A stretch of DNA of 64,000 nt from Basidiobolus meristosporus CBS 931.73 (Eukaryota; Basidiobolomycota; Basidiobolomycetes; Basidiobolales; Basidiobolaceae), in assembly GCA_002104905.1 (NCBI GenBank), contig MCFE01000056.1, positions 124,001 through 188,000 of the forward strand. Direction: 5' to 3'. The notes below the pieces were generated by a model. The model was given only the letters and a program-made list of their open reading frames with translations, searched no databases and was not told where the DNA came from. This document shows positions 37,579-47,129 of this stretch, piece by piece (position 1 is the stretch's first letter; each line of letters opens with the position of its first letter). The translations under genes and the position numbers were made by a program.

Positions 37579-38074
37579 TGTCTAACTGTGGGTTTCGCAG
37601 GATAGAATGGAAAGGAATCTCGGGTTAATTTTCGTCTCGCACAATGTTAGAAACGTAACTAGGAACGCCTACGAACCGAAGTAGAATATCTTCAAAGACA
37701 AACGAATAGACCACACGTGTGTAAAGATATCGACCGAACGAACAATTTTTTCCATTACTGCAATGGGGTGGGTCATTGCGATCGGCCGGAAAAGTAATCA
37801 TGCGCAAATAATTAATATCCCATTATTTACGGAGCGAAATAAATGCCCCTCGAATTGCTCGTTGCATCTTCAGCATCGTTTCCTCGATTATTACTTGAGA
37901 GTACCGTCATCCAACGGTTTCAAGACTGTCGTCGAGGATTAGATTGAATGTGGGACAAGTTGGGGATTCTTTCCGAGCCAGCGATGGTTATATTGAAGAT
38001 TCCCTTACAGTCTACACGACAATTCCCTTTTATATCTTGAAAAGTAAAGTTGTTGGTTGTTTATTAGGATTGCA
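37579..38074. other. intergenic
   Basis: Promoter side of the uS15m gene and 3' side of the secreted Gly-rich gene. No gene or RNA is recognised. Confidence 0.4.
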
Positions 38075-39310
38075 TTAGATAGATTTGATCGCTCTTCTGT
38101 TGTGACGTTTTCTGTAATGGGGTTTACCGGCGTGTTTACATTCATGTTTACCGCCACCGTTGGATCCGTGACCTCCTGAGCCGGTACCTTTATCTGCGCC
38201 ATAGCTAGAATCATGCGTCCCAGATTCATAATCCTTGCTACCACTACCACCTCCATGTTCACCTGTATCATAGCTTCCAGCTACCTTTCCAGAACCTCCA
38301 CTGCCACCACCATTCTCATAATTGTCGCCATTCGCTCCATGCTCTCCAGAGTCGTAATCCTGTTTACCACCTCCACCGCCACTTCCATTGTGTTCACCAG
38401 ACCCATAGCTTTCAGGCACTTTACTACCGTTTCCGCCGTTTCCGCCACTTTCATAGTCATCCTCTTCTGCTGTATGCTTTCCAGAGTCGTAGTCATGTCC
38501 CTTGCCACCCCCATTTCCTCCGTGTTCACCTGATTCATAGCTGCCGGAACCTCCGCCACCATTACCACCACTTCCATATCCTTTGTCTTGGACGCCACTA
38601 CCAGAGCCATGGTTATCACCACCACCACCACCATTGCCTTCATAATCATCCCCCTCGGAGTAATCGCCAGCTCCATGGCTGTTGCCGCCATTACCACCAC
38701 TACTTTCATAATTCTTCTCCTTGGAATGATCACCGGAGCCAGAACCAGTGCCATAGCTATCACTACCGCTACCTCCGATGTCACCACCTTCATAATCCTT
38801 GTCTTTTGAATGGCCGCCAGAGTCATAACTATCACCGCCGCTACCACCAGTACCTCCGTTGCCATCGCCTTCATAATCATTGTCCTTTGAGTGGTCACCT
38901 GAGCCATAGCTATCATCACCGCTACCACCGCTGCCACCACTGCCTTCATAATCCTTGTCATTTGAGTGGTCACCTGAGTCATAGCTATCACCACCGCTGC
39001 CACCACTGCCACCGCTGCCTTCATAATCCTTGTCTTTTGAGTGGTCACCTGAGTCATAGCTATCACCAGCACTACCTCCACCCCCATTATGATCATCGTA
39101 GTTGCCAATGTCATAGCCACCTTTACCACCACCACTGGCGCCGGTACTGGTTGACTGATAACCGGAGCCACCACCTCCTGAGATATCTGTACCCTTCCCA
39201 CCGGTGTATTTCTTCACGTCATAGCCACCTCCATGTTCGTCCGTATTGTAGGTAGGGAGAGCAGTTACAGTTGCGATGTACAATAAAGAAGCGAACAAAG
39301 AAGTCTTCAT
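38075..39310 (-). CDS. Secreted Gly/Ser/Asp-rich repeat protein
   Basis: A single exon of 411 aa. Signal peptide MKTSLFASLLYIATVTALP is followed by TYNTDEHGGGYDV. The rest is low-complexity repeat. About residues 75-230 hold units of about 28 residues around GDSYDSGDHSKDKDYEGSGG, then Gly-rich units with ESYGSGEH / YDSGEHG. The C-terminus turns basic with His, Cys and Arg (GGGKHECKHAGKPHYRKRHN). No enzyme fold is visible. The gene is a paralogue of the next gene (shared signal and ALPTYxT start). TATA-like TTTTATA lies about 60 nt upstream. A cell-wall, matrix or adhesive role is only inferred from composition. Confidence 0.75.
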   Translation of the reverse strand: MKTSLFASLLYIATVTALPTYNTDEHGGGYDVKKYTGGKGTDISGGGGSGYQSTSTGASGGGKGGYDIGNYDDHNGGGGSAGDSYDSGDHSKDKDYEGSGGSGGSGGDSYDSGDHSNDKDYEGSGGSGGSGDDSYGSGDHSKDNDYEGDGNGGTGGSGGDSYDSGGHSKDKDYEGGDIGGSGSDSYGTGSGSGDHSKEKNYESSGGNGGNSHGAGDYSEGDDYEGNGGGGGDNHGSGSGVQDKGYGSGGNGGGGSGSYESGEHGGNGGGKGHDYDSGKHTAEEDDYESGGNGGNGSKVPESYGSGEHNGSGGGGGKQDYDSGEHGANGDNYENGGGSGGSGKVAGSYDTGEHGGGSGSKDYESGTHDSSYGADKGTGSGGHGSNGGGKHECKHAGKPHYRKRHNRRAIKSI

Positions 39311-39719
39311 ATTTCAAATCTAGTAGGAACGTAACAAGTGAATGTGAGTAGAAGTTGACAGCAAGCCTCTCTTTTATAGATGTTCATCCGGAATCTCGCT
39401 GCGTTGTGAGGCATGCTAATGCTAGCTATTTTAGTGATGTGGAGAGTTCATTAGGGGGCGCATAAAGTGCATCTGATTGCCTCTTACCCTTCTGCCTGAA
39501 TTCCCAAATATGGGCATGGTTCCCTCATGGCGTATTCCCTTATGTCGGATTTTCACATTACCTTTGGCTTGCCTTTGTATTTGCCTAACTAGAGACTGAT
39601 GAGTGATTCAAGTTGGAAAGGTCCGAACAATTATTCTTAAAACGTCAATAATTTATTAAATTAAATCGGGGCATGAATACATCTCTCAGTAACTTTAAAT
39701 TGGTGCGTGAATACATCTC
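39311..39719. other. intergenic, promoter of the 411-aa gene
   Basis: A minus-strand TATA-like box lies at about 39372-39378. A direct repeat of GTGAATACATCTCTCAGTAACTT-like sequence (39672-39694 and 39706-39730) lies at the 3' end of the neighbouring gene. No gene is seen. Confidence 0.45.
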
Positions 39720-40316
39720 TCAGTAACTTCCATGTTCATCATCATACTCCCCCTCTCCACTGCCACCACCATCACCGCCTGCGCTGTAGTCTCCAGAACC
39801 GTGATCCTCATCCTCATGATAATCATCATCACCACCTCCGCTTCCGCCGCCACTTTCATGGCCACTAGACCCATAGCTTTCACTGGCTTCACCGCCATTA
39901 TCATAATCTTCGTCATCTTCGTAGTGTCCCTCGCCTCCTCCATGGCCACCGGATTTGTAACCTCCATCGCCCTTTCCACCACCTTCACTTACTTCACCTC
40001 CTCCATGGCCACCTGCCTCATAGTCTTCACCACTACCTCCGCCATGACCACCTGACCCGTAGTCCTCCTCATCACCACCACCACCACCGCCAGAATGATG
40101 GTCATCGTCTCCATGATAGTCGTCGTGACCGCTTCCATTATCATCGTAGTCACCAGAATCATGATGAGTGGTGTCACCAGCGCCAGAGTGACCGCCACCG
40201 TGACTGTCATCGTAAACCTGAACCTCATGGCCGCCTCCAGCACCGCCGGTACTATATGTGGGCAGGGCGGTTACCATGGCCAGATAGATCAAAGAAAGGA
40301 AAAGTGAGGCTCTCAT
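39720..40316 (-). CDS. Secreted Gly/Asp/His-rich protein, paralogue
   Basis: 198 aa, single exon. Signal peptide MRASLFLSLIYLAMVTALP precedes TYSTGGAGGGHEVQVYDDSH. The remainder is Gly-rich with DD(Y/H) and HH clusters (for example GHDDYHGDDDHHSGGGGG), which could bind metal ions; that is a guess from composition. The start at 40316 is the Met beginning the signal peptide. The Met 26 codons upstream gives a non-signal sequence and lies beyond the TATA-like box at 40368-40374. Confidence 0.7.
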   Translation of the reverse strand: MRASLFLSLIYLAMVTALPTYSTGGAGGGHEVQVYDDSHGGGHSGAGDTTHHDSGDYDDNGSGHDDYHGDDDHHSGGGGGGDEEDYGSGGHGGGSGEDYEAGGHGGGEVSEGGGKGDGGYKSGGHGGGEGHYEDDEDYDNGGEASESYGSSGHESGGGSGGGDDDYHEDEDHGSGDYSAGGDGGGSGEGEYDDEHGSY

Positions 40317-40740
40317 GATTGGTGAAGAAAAAAAACTGATGGGTTGAAGGGTCGAAATCTCGCAACACTTTATACCTGTCTTCGCTAAGTCCACTCAAGC
40401 AACAATCCCTGATCTCCTGCGTAACTTTAAGCACGTTGATGCCAGACTTCCAATTACCCCAGGCCGCTGCTTACATTGATCCAAAACGGTCGTTGCCTTT
40501 TTTGGGAAGCCCTGATGATTGGGTCAAAATTACGATGTAATTTACCTTTCTTCCAACGTGGAAGGTGGAGTTGATCCGGGACCGAATCGGAGAGAACCTA
40601 ACCACGCGGCCTGGGGACCTTTACCAGACTGTCGACTTCGGCATTGGATGGAATGAAATTGACAACACCGTAAATTTTACAGATTGGTCGAGCGGTGGGA
40701 ATGTTCGGTGCTCTGGACCTAATGTTCGATACCGTCCGTG
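40317..40740. other. divergent promoter region
   Basis: It separates the minus-strand Gly-rich gene and the plus-strand CAP gene. TATA-like boxes are present for both (about 40368-40374 minus, 40743-40749 plus). No other feature is seen. Confidence 0.45.
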
Positions 40741-40742
40741 GC

Positions 40743-40749
40743 TTATATA
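40743..40749 (+). promoter_or_regulatory. TATA box of the CAP gene
   Basis: TATATAA-type sequence (CTTATATAAACC) lies about 37-43 nt before the ATG at 40786. Confidence 0.5.
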
Positions 40750-40785
40750 AACCGGAGGGATGCCCATTTCTCTAACCACACAATC

Positions 40786-41265
40786 ATGAAGTTCTCCGCT
40801 TTTCAAATCCTCCTGCCCTTGACCGTTGTCGCCCAGCTGGCCTTGGCTTTCGATGCAAACACCCTCCTAGGAATGGTCAATCAAGAACGACAGAAGGTTG
40901 GCGTCCCTGTTCTATCGCTAGATGCTAGACTCATGGTGGCCGCTCAGAGACACAATGCCTACCAAGTCAGCATCCAAACCATGACCCATGACGAGCCCAA
41001 TAGATCTCTGGGAGATAGAGTAAGCGAGACTGGATACCAATGGAGTAATGTTGGGGAAAACGTGGCCGCCGGCTTTCCCGATGAAGCGTCCGTAATGAAT
41101 GCTTGGATGAACTCCCCAGAGCACCGTAGCAATATCCTGAGTCCCGCATTTACTCAAATCGGAGTCGCCTACAATCCCCAAGGCAGCTATTGGACTCAGG
41201 AATTCGCGAGACCAATGATCATGAGAAAGAGATCTCCAAAATTTGTTGGCAGAAACAATCACTAA
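40786..41265 (+). CDS. Secreted CAP/PR-1 (SCP) domain protein
   Basis: 159 aa, single exon. Signal peptide MKFSAFQILLPLTVVAQLALA. A compact CAP domain follows: LGMVNQERQKVGVPVLSLDA, AAQRHNAYQ, THDEPNRSLGDRVSETGYQW, NVGENVAAGF, WMNSPEHRSNILSPAFTQIG and YWTQEFARP. The cavity His/Glu residues (TH, GEN, PEH) are present. It has no cysteines, as in bacterial-type and some fungal CAP proteins. Fungal CAP proteins bind sterols or lipids and act extracellularly. The ATG at 40738 would precede the signal peptide and overlap the TATA box, so 40786 is used. AATAAA lies at about 41408. Confidence 0.9.
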   Translation: MKFSAFQILLPLTVVAQLALAFDANTLLGMVNQERQKVGVPVLSLDARLMVAAQRHNAYQVSIQTMTHDEPNRSLGDRVSETGYQWSNVGENVAAGFPDEASVMNAWMNSPEHRSNILSPAFTQIGVAYNPQGSYWTQEFARPMIMRKRSPKFVGRNNH

Positions 41266-41721
41266 TCCGCACGTTACCCAGACCGCAATACCATACCCTA
41301 CCCTACCCATACCATTCCTGTTACCCAGGTCGAAATCCTAGATACCAATAGAAAACGAGGCTTTCCCTCCGGAAGGGGAATAATATATCTGTTACCTAGA
41401 TCAGTTCAATAAATTCTAATGGCTGTCCGTCGATGGGCGCTAACTTACTATTTCCGCTTTGTGCAAATCTAATCAACTTGCTTTAAATTGCTGCGTCTAT
41501 ACCTCTACCTAACCCATCCAATCCCAGCGAATCCTTTGCAATTCTAGTGAAAATACACAACCATCGAGCCTCTCATCGCATGAAACATTGGGCCCGGTCC
41601 ATTGGTTTGTAAAAGGTTTCGGGAAATTTCCAAAATTTTCCATTCGAGATCTTGGTAGTTATACTACCATACGATAGCATAACATTTGTGTGGTTTATTA
41701 TGTACTTGGTATCAAAACTCT
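41266..41721. other. intergenic
   Basis: 3' UTR of the CAP gene and spacer before the secreted-protein array. A short CCCTA-rich stretch lies at about 41290-41312. No gene is seen. Confidence 0.4.
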
Positions 41722-41958
41722 CTAATAATCATCGTAGTCATCCCCACCACTGCCCCCTCCATACATTCTTCTTCCGTGGCTGTGGTCGCCATAATCATAA
41801 TCACCACCACCATGACCTACTCCCTTGTAGTCGGGATCGTAAGAACGCTCAAGGACTGTAGCATTGATGACCACCGCTGCGGAGACGACAAGGAATAGCT
41901 TTACAGCGGAGAATCTCCTGTTGAAATAATGATATAAAGCAGTGGACAGTCGGGTCAT
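41722..41958 (-). pseudogene. Array member 1: secreted Asp/Tyr-repeat protein, start codon altered
   Basis: The frame encodes FSAVKLFLVVSAAVVINA then TVLERSYDPDYKGVGHGGGD, one basic cluster HGRRMYGG and the end GDDYDDY. Where siblings have the signal-peptide Met (M-K-Y-S), this copy has AGG at about 41913-41915. The only in-frame Met, 41958, adds a non-hydrophobic leader that crosses the TATA-like position (GATATAAAG). It is probably a decaying copy, or one translated from the upstream Met. Confidence 0.55.
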
Positions 41959-42266
41959 TTTATAGTGCGACTGAAGTATGTAATACAGTAGTATACTTCA
42001 TCTGTATTACGAGTTTGAAATCGAGTCATAAGTTCTGGTGCCCTCGCTCTGCAATGTTATAGTAGGTTCACGCTTTTGTTTCCTTGTAGTGCTCCTGTTA
42101 TACCAACTTAGTAGGACCTAAACTTTCTGTTGTGACTAAACACTGGCACACTAGTTGGCCTGATCTTGTTGCTGGTAGAGATTTCCAACATTTAAGAAAA
42201 TATATGGAGATATTCACTCGAATGTCGTTTATTGTGTACTTGGTATCAAGAGGGTATCCAAAATCT
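41959..42266. other. array spacer
   Basis: From about 42142 the sequence is the left edge of a segment duplicated at about 45761. No gene. Confidence 0.5.
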
Positions 42267-42650
42267 CTAATAGTCGTCATAGCCATCACCACGACCACGA
42301 CCACCACCACCATGCTTCCTCCTTCCATCGTAGTCATCATCGTAGTCGTTGCCGTCGTATCTCTTTCTCCCGTGGCCGCGGCCATCGTAGTCATCATCGT
42401 AGTCGTCACCATCATGTCTCCTTCCTCGGCCACGGCCATTGCCATCGTAATCATCATCGTAGTCGCCACCTCCGCCACCACCATATCTCCTTCTTCCGTG
42501 ACCATGGCCGTCGTAGTCATCGTCGTAGTCACCGCCACCACCGTGACCTACTCCCTTGTAGTCAGGATCGTAAGAGCGCTCAAGGACTGTGGCGTTGATA
42601 GCCAACGCAGCGGAGATGACAAGGAGAAGCTTTGCAACAGAGTATTTCAT
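42267..42650 (-). CDS. Array member 2: secreted Asp/Tyr/Gly repeat protein
   Basis: 127 aa, single exon. Signal peptide MKYSVAKLLLVISAALAINA, then the family block TVLERSYDPDYKGVGHGGGG. Four DYDDDYDG units follow, each separated by a Gly/His/Arg stretch with adjacent basic residues (HGRRRYGG, GRGRRHDG, HGRKRYDG, RRKHGG). The end is GRGRGDGYDDY. The start is the signal-peptide Met; an upstream Met (42707) lies beyond the TATA-like site. A conserved AATAAA is about 30-40 nt past the stop. Function unknown. It belongs to the duplicated block shared with member 7. Confidence 0.8.
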   Translation of the reverse strand: MKYSVAKLLLVISAALAINATVLERSYDPDYKGVGHGGGGDYDDDYDGHGHGRRRYGGGGGGDYDDDYDGNGRGRGRRHDGDDYDDDYDGRGHGRKRYDGNDYDDDYDGRRKHGGGGRGRGDGYDDY

Positions 42651-43098
42651 CTTGAGATGGTGATTTGAAGGAGTGGACGGCTGGTGGTATTTATAAGAAG
42701 AAACCATGCGTGAGTATTAGCACGCTCTATAGGTTTATCAGTGTTGTGGGTTTGTATACGCACATTCAAATGCAGAGTGCATACACTGCAAGCTAGCCAT
42801 GGCTTACGACAGGATCATACCTTCACTCTGCAGCGTCAGTTTGTAGATCTTCAGGTGTAGGTGTGTCCCGTGCGCCGCGTAGTACTTGCAGCATCAATAT
42901 GTGCCAGCTACGAATCAATCACTATTTTGGTCAGATCTTGTTGTTTGCCCATTTCAGCAATAAGAAGGCAAGCAGTGGTTTCAGAAATTTAAGCTCACAT
43001 GACTGCTTAATGCCTGTAAGTATTTACAACTCTGGATGTGTAATGGCGTAGCATAGTTTATTGTGAATCTGGTATCAAAAAGAATGTATCTCAAGTCT

Positions 43099-43458
43099 CT
43101 AGTAGTCGTCATAGCCATCACCACGGCCACCACCACCACCATGCCTCTTTCTCCCATCGTAGTCATCATCGTAATCATTGCCATGCTTCTTTCTTCTTCC
43201 GTGACCGTGACCATCGTAGTCATCGCCGTAGTCATCGCCATCATATCTCCTTCCTCTTCACGCATGCCATCATAGTCTCATCGTAGTCATCGTCATACTT
43301 CTTCTTCCATGGCCATTACCATCGTAGTCATCGTCGTAGTCACCGCCACCATGACCTACCCCCTTGTAGTCAGGGTCGTAGGAGCGCTCAAGGACTGTAG
43401 CGTTGATAGCCAACGCAGCGGAGACGACAAGGAGAAGCTTTGCAATGGAGTATTTCAT
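43099..43458 (-). pseudogene. Array member 3: frameshifted copy
   Basis: It starts with an intact signal peptide (MKYSIAKLLLVVSAALAINA) and family block, then loses frame after HGRR. A small deletion in the ACTTCTTTCTTCTTCC run relative to member 8, and further changes at about 43258-43285, give an early stop at 43270 after 62 codons. The downstream DNA still resembles the repeats of member 8, of which it is the segmental-duplicate partner. Confidence 0.75.
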
Positions 43459-43891
43459 GCTGAGATAGTGATTTGAAGGAGAGGCCGATCGGATTTATAT
43501 ACAGGGTGGTGAGAGTAAACACAAGCAGTAGCACGCTTCACTGGTGTTGTGGATTTGTATTGCACAATAAATCTTTGTGATCGAATCATGACATGTGGTA
43601 GTCACCTCCCACAGTCTGCAGTGTTAAGGCATCGAATATTATGATCCTCTATTTAATTCAGGCACCACGTGTTACTTATAGTCACGGCGGGATACTCTAA
43701 ATGACTACAACTTATTAATATTAGCTAAGTACACCATTGGCAAATTACCAGAATTTCCTGAACTTCGTATAGTCTATTGTGGTTCTTATGCTAGCATGAA
43801 GCTAATATCATTCAAGGAATCTTGCAACTTTGTTAATTGGTGACAATCGCTGTTTATTAGATATTTGGTATCAAGAGGGTATCTAGAATCT
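43459..43891. other. array spacer
   Basis: A TATA-like TTTATATACAGG for member 3 lies at about 43493-43504 (minus strand). No gene otherwise. Confidence 0.4.
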
Positions 43892-44239
43892 CTAGTAGTC
43901 ATCATAGCCATCACCACGGCCACCACTACCACCACCATACTTCTTTCTTCCATCGTAATCGTTGCCATGCTTCTTTCTTCTTCCGTGACCGTGGCCATCG
44001 TAGTCATCACCATCGTATCTCCTTCCTCTTCCACGGCCATTGCCATCGTAGTCGTCATCGTAGTCATCGTCATACTTCTTTCTTCTTCCATGGCCATTGC
44101 CGTCGTAGTCATCGTCATAGTCACCGCCACCATGACCTACCCCCTTGTATTCAGGTTCGTAGGAGCGCTCAAGAACTGTAGCATTGATAGCCAACGCAGC
44201 GGAGATGACAAGGAGAAGCTTTGCAATGGAGTATTTCAT
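43892..44239 (-). CDS. Array member 4: secreted Asp/Tyr/Gly repeat protein
   Basis: 115 aa. The signal peptide and block ATVLERSYEPEYKGVGHGGG are followed by DYDDDYDGNGHGRRKKYDDD, a second full repeat, and two shortened repeats (DGDDYDGHGHGRRKKHG, NDYDGRKKYGG). The Asp-to-Glu changes in the S-Y-E-P-E-Y block are unique in the array. It ends GGRGDGYDDY. TATA-like TTTATATACAGG lies about 40 nt upstream of the ATG (minus strand), next to a G-run. Confidence 0.8.
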   Translation of the reverse strand: MKYSIAKLLLVISAALAINATVLERSYEPEYKGVGHGGGDYDDDYDGNGHGRRKKYDDDYDDDYDGNGRGRGRRYDGDDYDGHGHGRRKKHGNDYDGRKKYGGGSGGRGDGYDDY

Positions 44240-44691
44240 GCTGAGATAGTGATTTGAAGGGGGGGGGGCTGATCAGATTTATATACAGGGTGGTGAGAGT
44301 AAGCATAAGCAGTAGCACAAGCAGTAGCATGCTTCATCAGTGTTGTGGATTTGTGTTGAGCCTTGCAATCGCTTCAAGCTGCAGTGCTAAGGCATGGGGA
44401 TTGTCGGTTTGATACATGTGCCACGTGTTAATTTTGGCCACAGTGGGGTGTCAACTTGTCACAATATGCTCTACCAGGCCACAATTTGGTCTGTTTTCTT
44501 TGCTAGATAACCACACTAACAGCAAATTACCAGATATTTCCTGAACTTCGTGTTTCAGCATTCGGTACTTGACCTCTTGTGGGTTCTTATGTTGGCATGA
44601 AGCTGATATTATTAGAGGAATCTTACAACCTTGTAAATGGAGAAAATTACACTTTATTAGTTATTTGATATCAAAAGGGTATCTGGAATCA
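44240..44691. other. array spacer
   Basis: Contains the promoter of member 4 and an approximately 12-bp imperfect repeat (AAGCAGTAGCA) also seen near 51727. No gene. Confidence 0.4.
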
Positions 44692-44898
44692 TTAATAGTC
44701 GTCATAGTCGCCACCCCCACCTCCGCCATATCTCCTTGTTCCGTGATCATGGGCGTCGTATTCATCGTCGTAATCACCACCACCGCCGCCATGGCCTACT
44801 CCCTTGTAGTCAGGATCGTAGGAGCACTCAAGAACTGTGGTATTGATAGCCAACACTGCGGAGATGACAAGAAGGAGCTTTGCTACAGAGTATTTCAT
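44692..44898 (-). CDS. Array member 5: minimal secreted family protein
   Basis: 68 aa, the shortest member. Signal peptide MKYSVAKLLLVISAVLAINT, then TVLECSYDPDYKGVGHGGGG with Cys replacing the usual Arg of L-E-R. It has a single repeat (DYDDEYDAHDHGTRRYGG) and the end GGGGDYDDY. It shows that the signal, propeptide-like block and tail persist while the repeat number varies. Confidence 0.7.
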   Translation of the reverse strand: MKYSVAKLLLVISAVLAINTTVLECSYDPDYKGVGHGGGGGDYDDEYDAHDHGTRRYGGGGGGDYDDY

Positions 44899-45209
44899 CT
44901 GGAGATAGTAAATTAGAGTGACAAACCTAGTGCATATATAGGGTGATGAGAGTGAGTATATGTGATATCATGCTCTACAGTTTATGTAAGATCTAACAGG
45001 CTACAATATGGCTCTAATCATTTGTTAATCAAGCACACCATTAGCAAATTACCAAAATTCCTGAACTTTGGTATTCAAAATATAACCTGTGGTGGTTTCT
45101 TATGCTGATAGTATTGGTGTGTAATTTTATCACTTAGTAAACTGGAGATAATCAGTGCTTATTGTGTATATGGTGTCAGGAGGATATCATGAAGGTATCA
45201 AGAGAGTAT

Positions 45210-45542
45210 CTAGAATTGCTGGTAGTCGTCATAACCATCACCACGGCCGCTACCACCATACTTCTTTCTTCCATCGTAGTCGTTGCCATGCTTCTTTCTT
45301 CCGTGACCGTGGCCATCGTAGTCATCGCCATCGTATCGCCTTCTTCCACGGCCATTGCCATCGTAGTCATCACCATACTTCTTTCTTCTTCCATGGCCAT
45401 TGCTGTCATAATCATCGTCATAGTCACCACCACCATGACCCATCCCCTTGTAGTCAGGATCGTAAGAGCGCTCAAGGACAATAGCATTGATAGTCAGTGC
45501 CGTGGAGATGACAAGGAGAAGCTTTGCGATGGAATATTTCAT
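45210..45542 (-). CDS. Array member 6: secreted Asp/Tyr/Gly repeat protein
   Basis: 110 aa. MKYSIAKLLLVISTALTINA signal, block IVLERSYDPDYKGMGHGGGD, then repeats DYDDDYDSNGHGRRKKYG, DDYDGNGRGRRRYDG and DDYDGHGHGRKKHG. The end is GRGDGYDDYQQF, where the stop codon of siblings is lost by mutation and three residues are added. The start is the signal Met, not the upstream Met at 45650. Confidence 0.78.
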   Translation of the reverse strand: MKYSIAKLLLVISTALTINAIVLERSYDPDYKGMGHGGGDYDDDYDSNGHGRRKKYGDDYDGNGRGRRRYDGDDYDGHGHGRKKHGNDYDGRKKYGGSGRGDGYDDYQQF

Positions 45543-45923
45543 GTTGGAAGCGTGGCAGGAAACCATATCTTTTTGTAGGGTGATGGGAGTATATACATGC
45601 AGTAGTGCGCTGTACAGTTTCATCAGTACTGTAGCTTGGTATCGAGACATGATACCGATGTCTTTACTCCGTAATTTAACTCACAACTTTGTTTACTTGA
45701 GATGCTCCTGTTATATCAACTCTTCTGTTGCGGGTCCTAACCAATCACGGGCATACTAGTTGGCCTGATCTTGTTGCTGGTAGAGATTTCCAACATATAA
45801 GCCCTGGCGAGGTATTTTATGTAAATGAGGCATTTTATGCAATTTGGGGCCAGAAAATATATGGAGATATTCACTCGAATGTCGTTTATTGTGTACTTGG
45901 TATCAAGAGGGTATCCAAAATCT
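45543..45923. other. array spacer with duplicated edge
   Basis: From about 45761 it repeats 42142 onward, but with an insert of about 55 bp at about 45798-45855 that is absent from the first copy. Confidence 0.5.
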
Positions 45924-46313
45924 CTAATAGTCGTCATAGCCATCACCACGACCACGACCACCACCACCATGCTTCCTCCTTCCATCGTAGTCATCATCGT
46001 AGTCATCGCCGTCGTATCTCTTTCTTCCGTGGCCGCGGCCATCGTAGTCATCGTCGTAGTCGTCACCATCACGTCTCCTTCCACGGCCACGGCCACGGCC
46101 ATTGCCATCGTAATCATCATCGTAGTCGCCACCTCCGCCACCGCCATATCTGCTTCTTCCGTGACCATGGCCGTCGTAGTCATCGTCGTAGTCACCGCCA
46201 CCACCGTGACCTACTCCCTTGTAGTCAGGATCGTAAGAGCGCTCAAGGACTGTAGCGTTGATAGCCAACGCAGCGGAGATGACAAGGAGAAGCTTTGCAA
46301 CAGAGTATTTCAT
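45924..46313 (-). CDS. Array member 7: secreted Asp/Tyr/Gly repeat protein
   Basis: 129 aa, nearly the same as member 2 but with one extra GR pair (GRGRGRGRRRDG). It has four DYDDDYDG units with basic separators HGRSRYGG, GRRRDG, HGRKRYDG and RRKHGG. It is the partner of member 2 in the approximately 1.3 kb segmental duplication. The signal-peptide Met at 46313 is used as start. Confidence 0.8.
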   Translation of the reverse strand: MKYSVAKLLLVISAALAINATVLERSYDPDYKGVGHGGGGDYDDDYDGHGHGRSRYGGGGGGDYDDDYDGNGRGRGRGRRRDGDDYDDDYDGRGHGRKRYDGDDYDDDYDGRRKHGGGGRGRGDGYDDY

Positions 46314-46760
46314 CTTGAGATGGTGATTTGAAGGAGTGGACGGCTGGTGGTATTTATAAGAAGAAACCATGCGTGAGTATTAGCACCCTCTATAGGTTTA
46401 TCAGTGTTGTGGGTTTGTATACGCACATTCAAATGCAGAGTGCATACACTGCAAGCTAGTCATGGCTTACGACAGGATCTACCTTCACTCTGCAGCGTCA
46501 GTTTGTAGATCTTCAGGTGTAGGTGTGTCCCGTGCGCCGCGTAGTACTTGCAGCATCAATATGTGCCAGCTACGAATCAATCACTATTTTGGTCAGATCT
46601 TGTTGTTTGCCCATTTCAGCAATAAGAAGGCAAGCAGTGGTTTCAGAAATTTAAGCTCACATGGCTGCTTAATGCCTGTAAGTATTTACAACTCTGGATG
46701 TGTAATGGCGTAGCATAGTTTATTGTGTATCTGGTATCAAAAAGAATGTATCTCAAGTCT

Positions 46761-47129
46761 CTAGTAGTCGTCATAGCCATCACCACGGCCACCACCACCA
46801 CCATGCCTCTTTCTCCCATCGTAGTCATCATCGTAATCATTGCCATACTTCTTTCTTCTTCCGTGACCGTGGCCATCGTAGTCATCGTCGTAGTCATCGC
46901 CACCATATCTCCTTCCTCTTCCACGGCCATTGCCATCGTAGTCGTCATCGTAGTCATCGTCATACTTCTTTCTTCTTCCATGGCCATTACCGTCGTAGTC
47001 ATCGTCGTAGTCACTACCACCATGACCTACCCCCTTGTAGTCAGGATCATAAGAGCGCTCAAGGACTGTTGCGTTGATAGCCAATGCAGCGGAGATGACA
47101 AGGAGAAGCTTTGCAATGGAGTATTTCAT
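46761..47129 (-). CDS. Array member 8: secreted Asp/Tyr/Gly repeat protein
   Basis: 122 aa. Intact counterpart of the frameshifted member 3. Signal MKYSIAKLLLVISAALAINA, block TVLERSYDPDYKGVGHGGSD, and four DYDDDYDG repeats with separators HGRRKKYD, GRGRRYGG, HGRRKKYG and RKRHGG, then GRGDGYDDY. A TATA-like ATTTATATATAG lies about 35 nt upstream (minus strand). Confidence 0.8.
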   Translation of the reverse strand: MKYSIAKLLLVISAALAINATVLERSYDPDYKGVGHGGSDYDDDYDGNGHGRRKKYDDDYDDDYDGNGRGRGRRYGGDDYDDDYDGHGHGRRKKYGNDYDDDYDGRKRHGGGGGRGDGYDDY

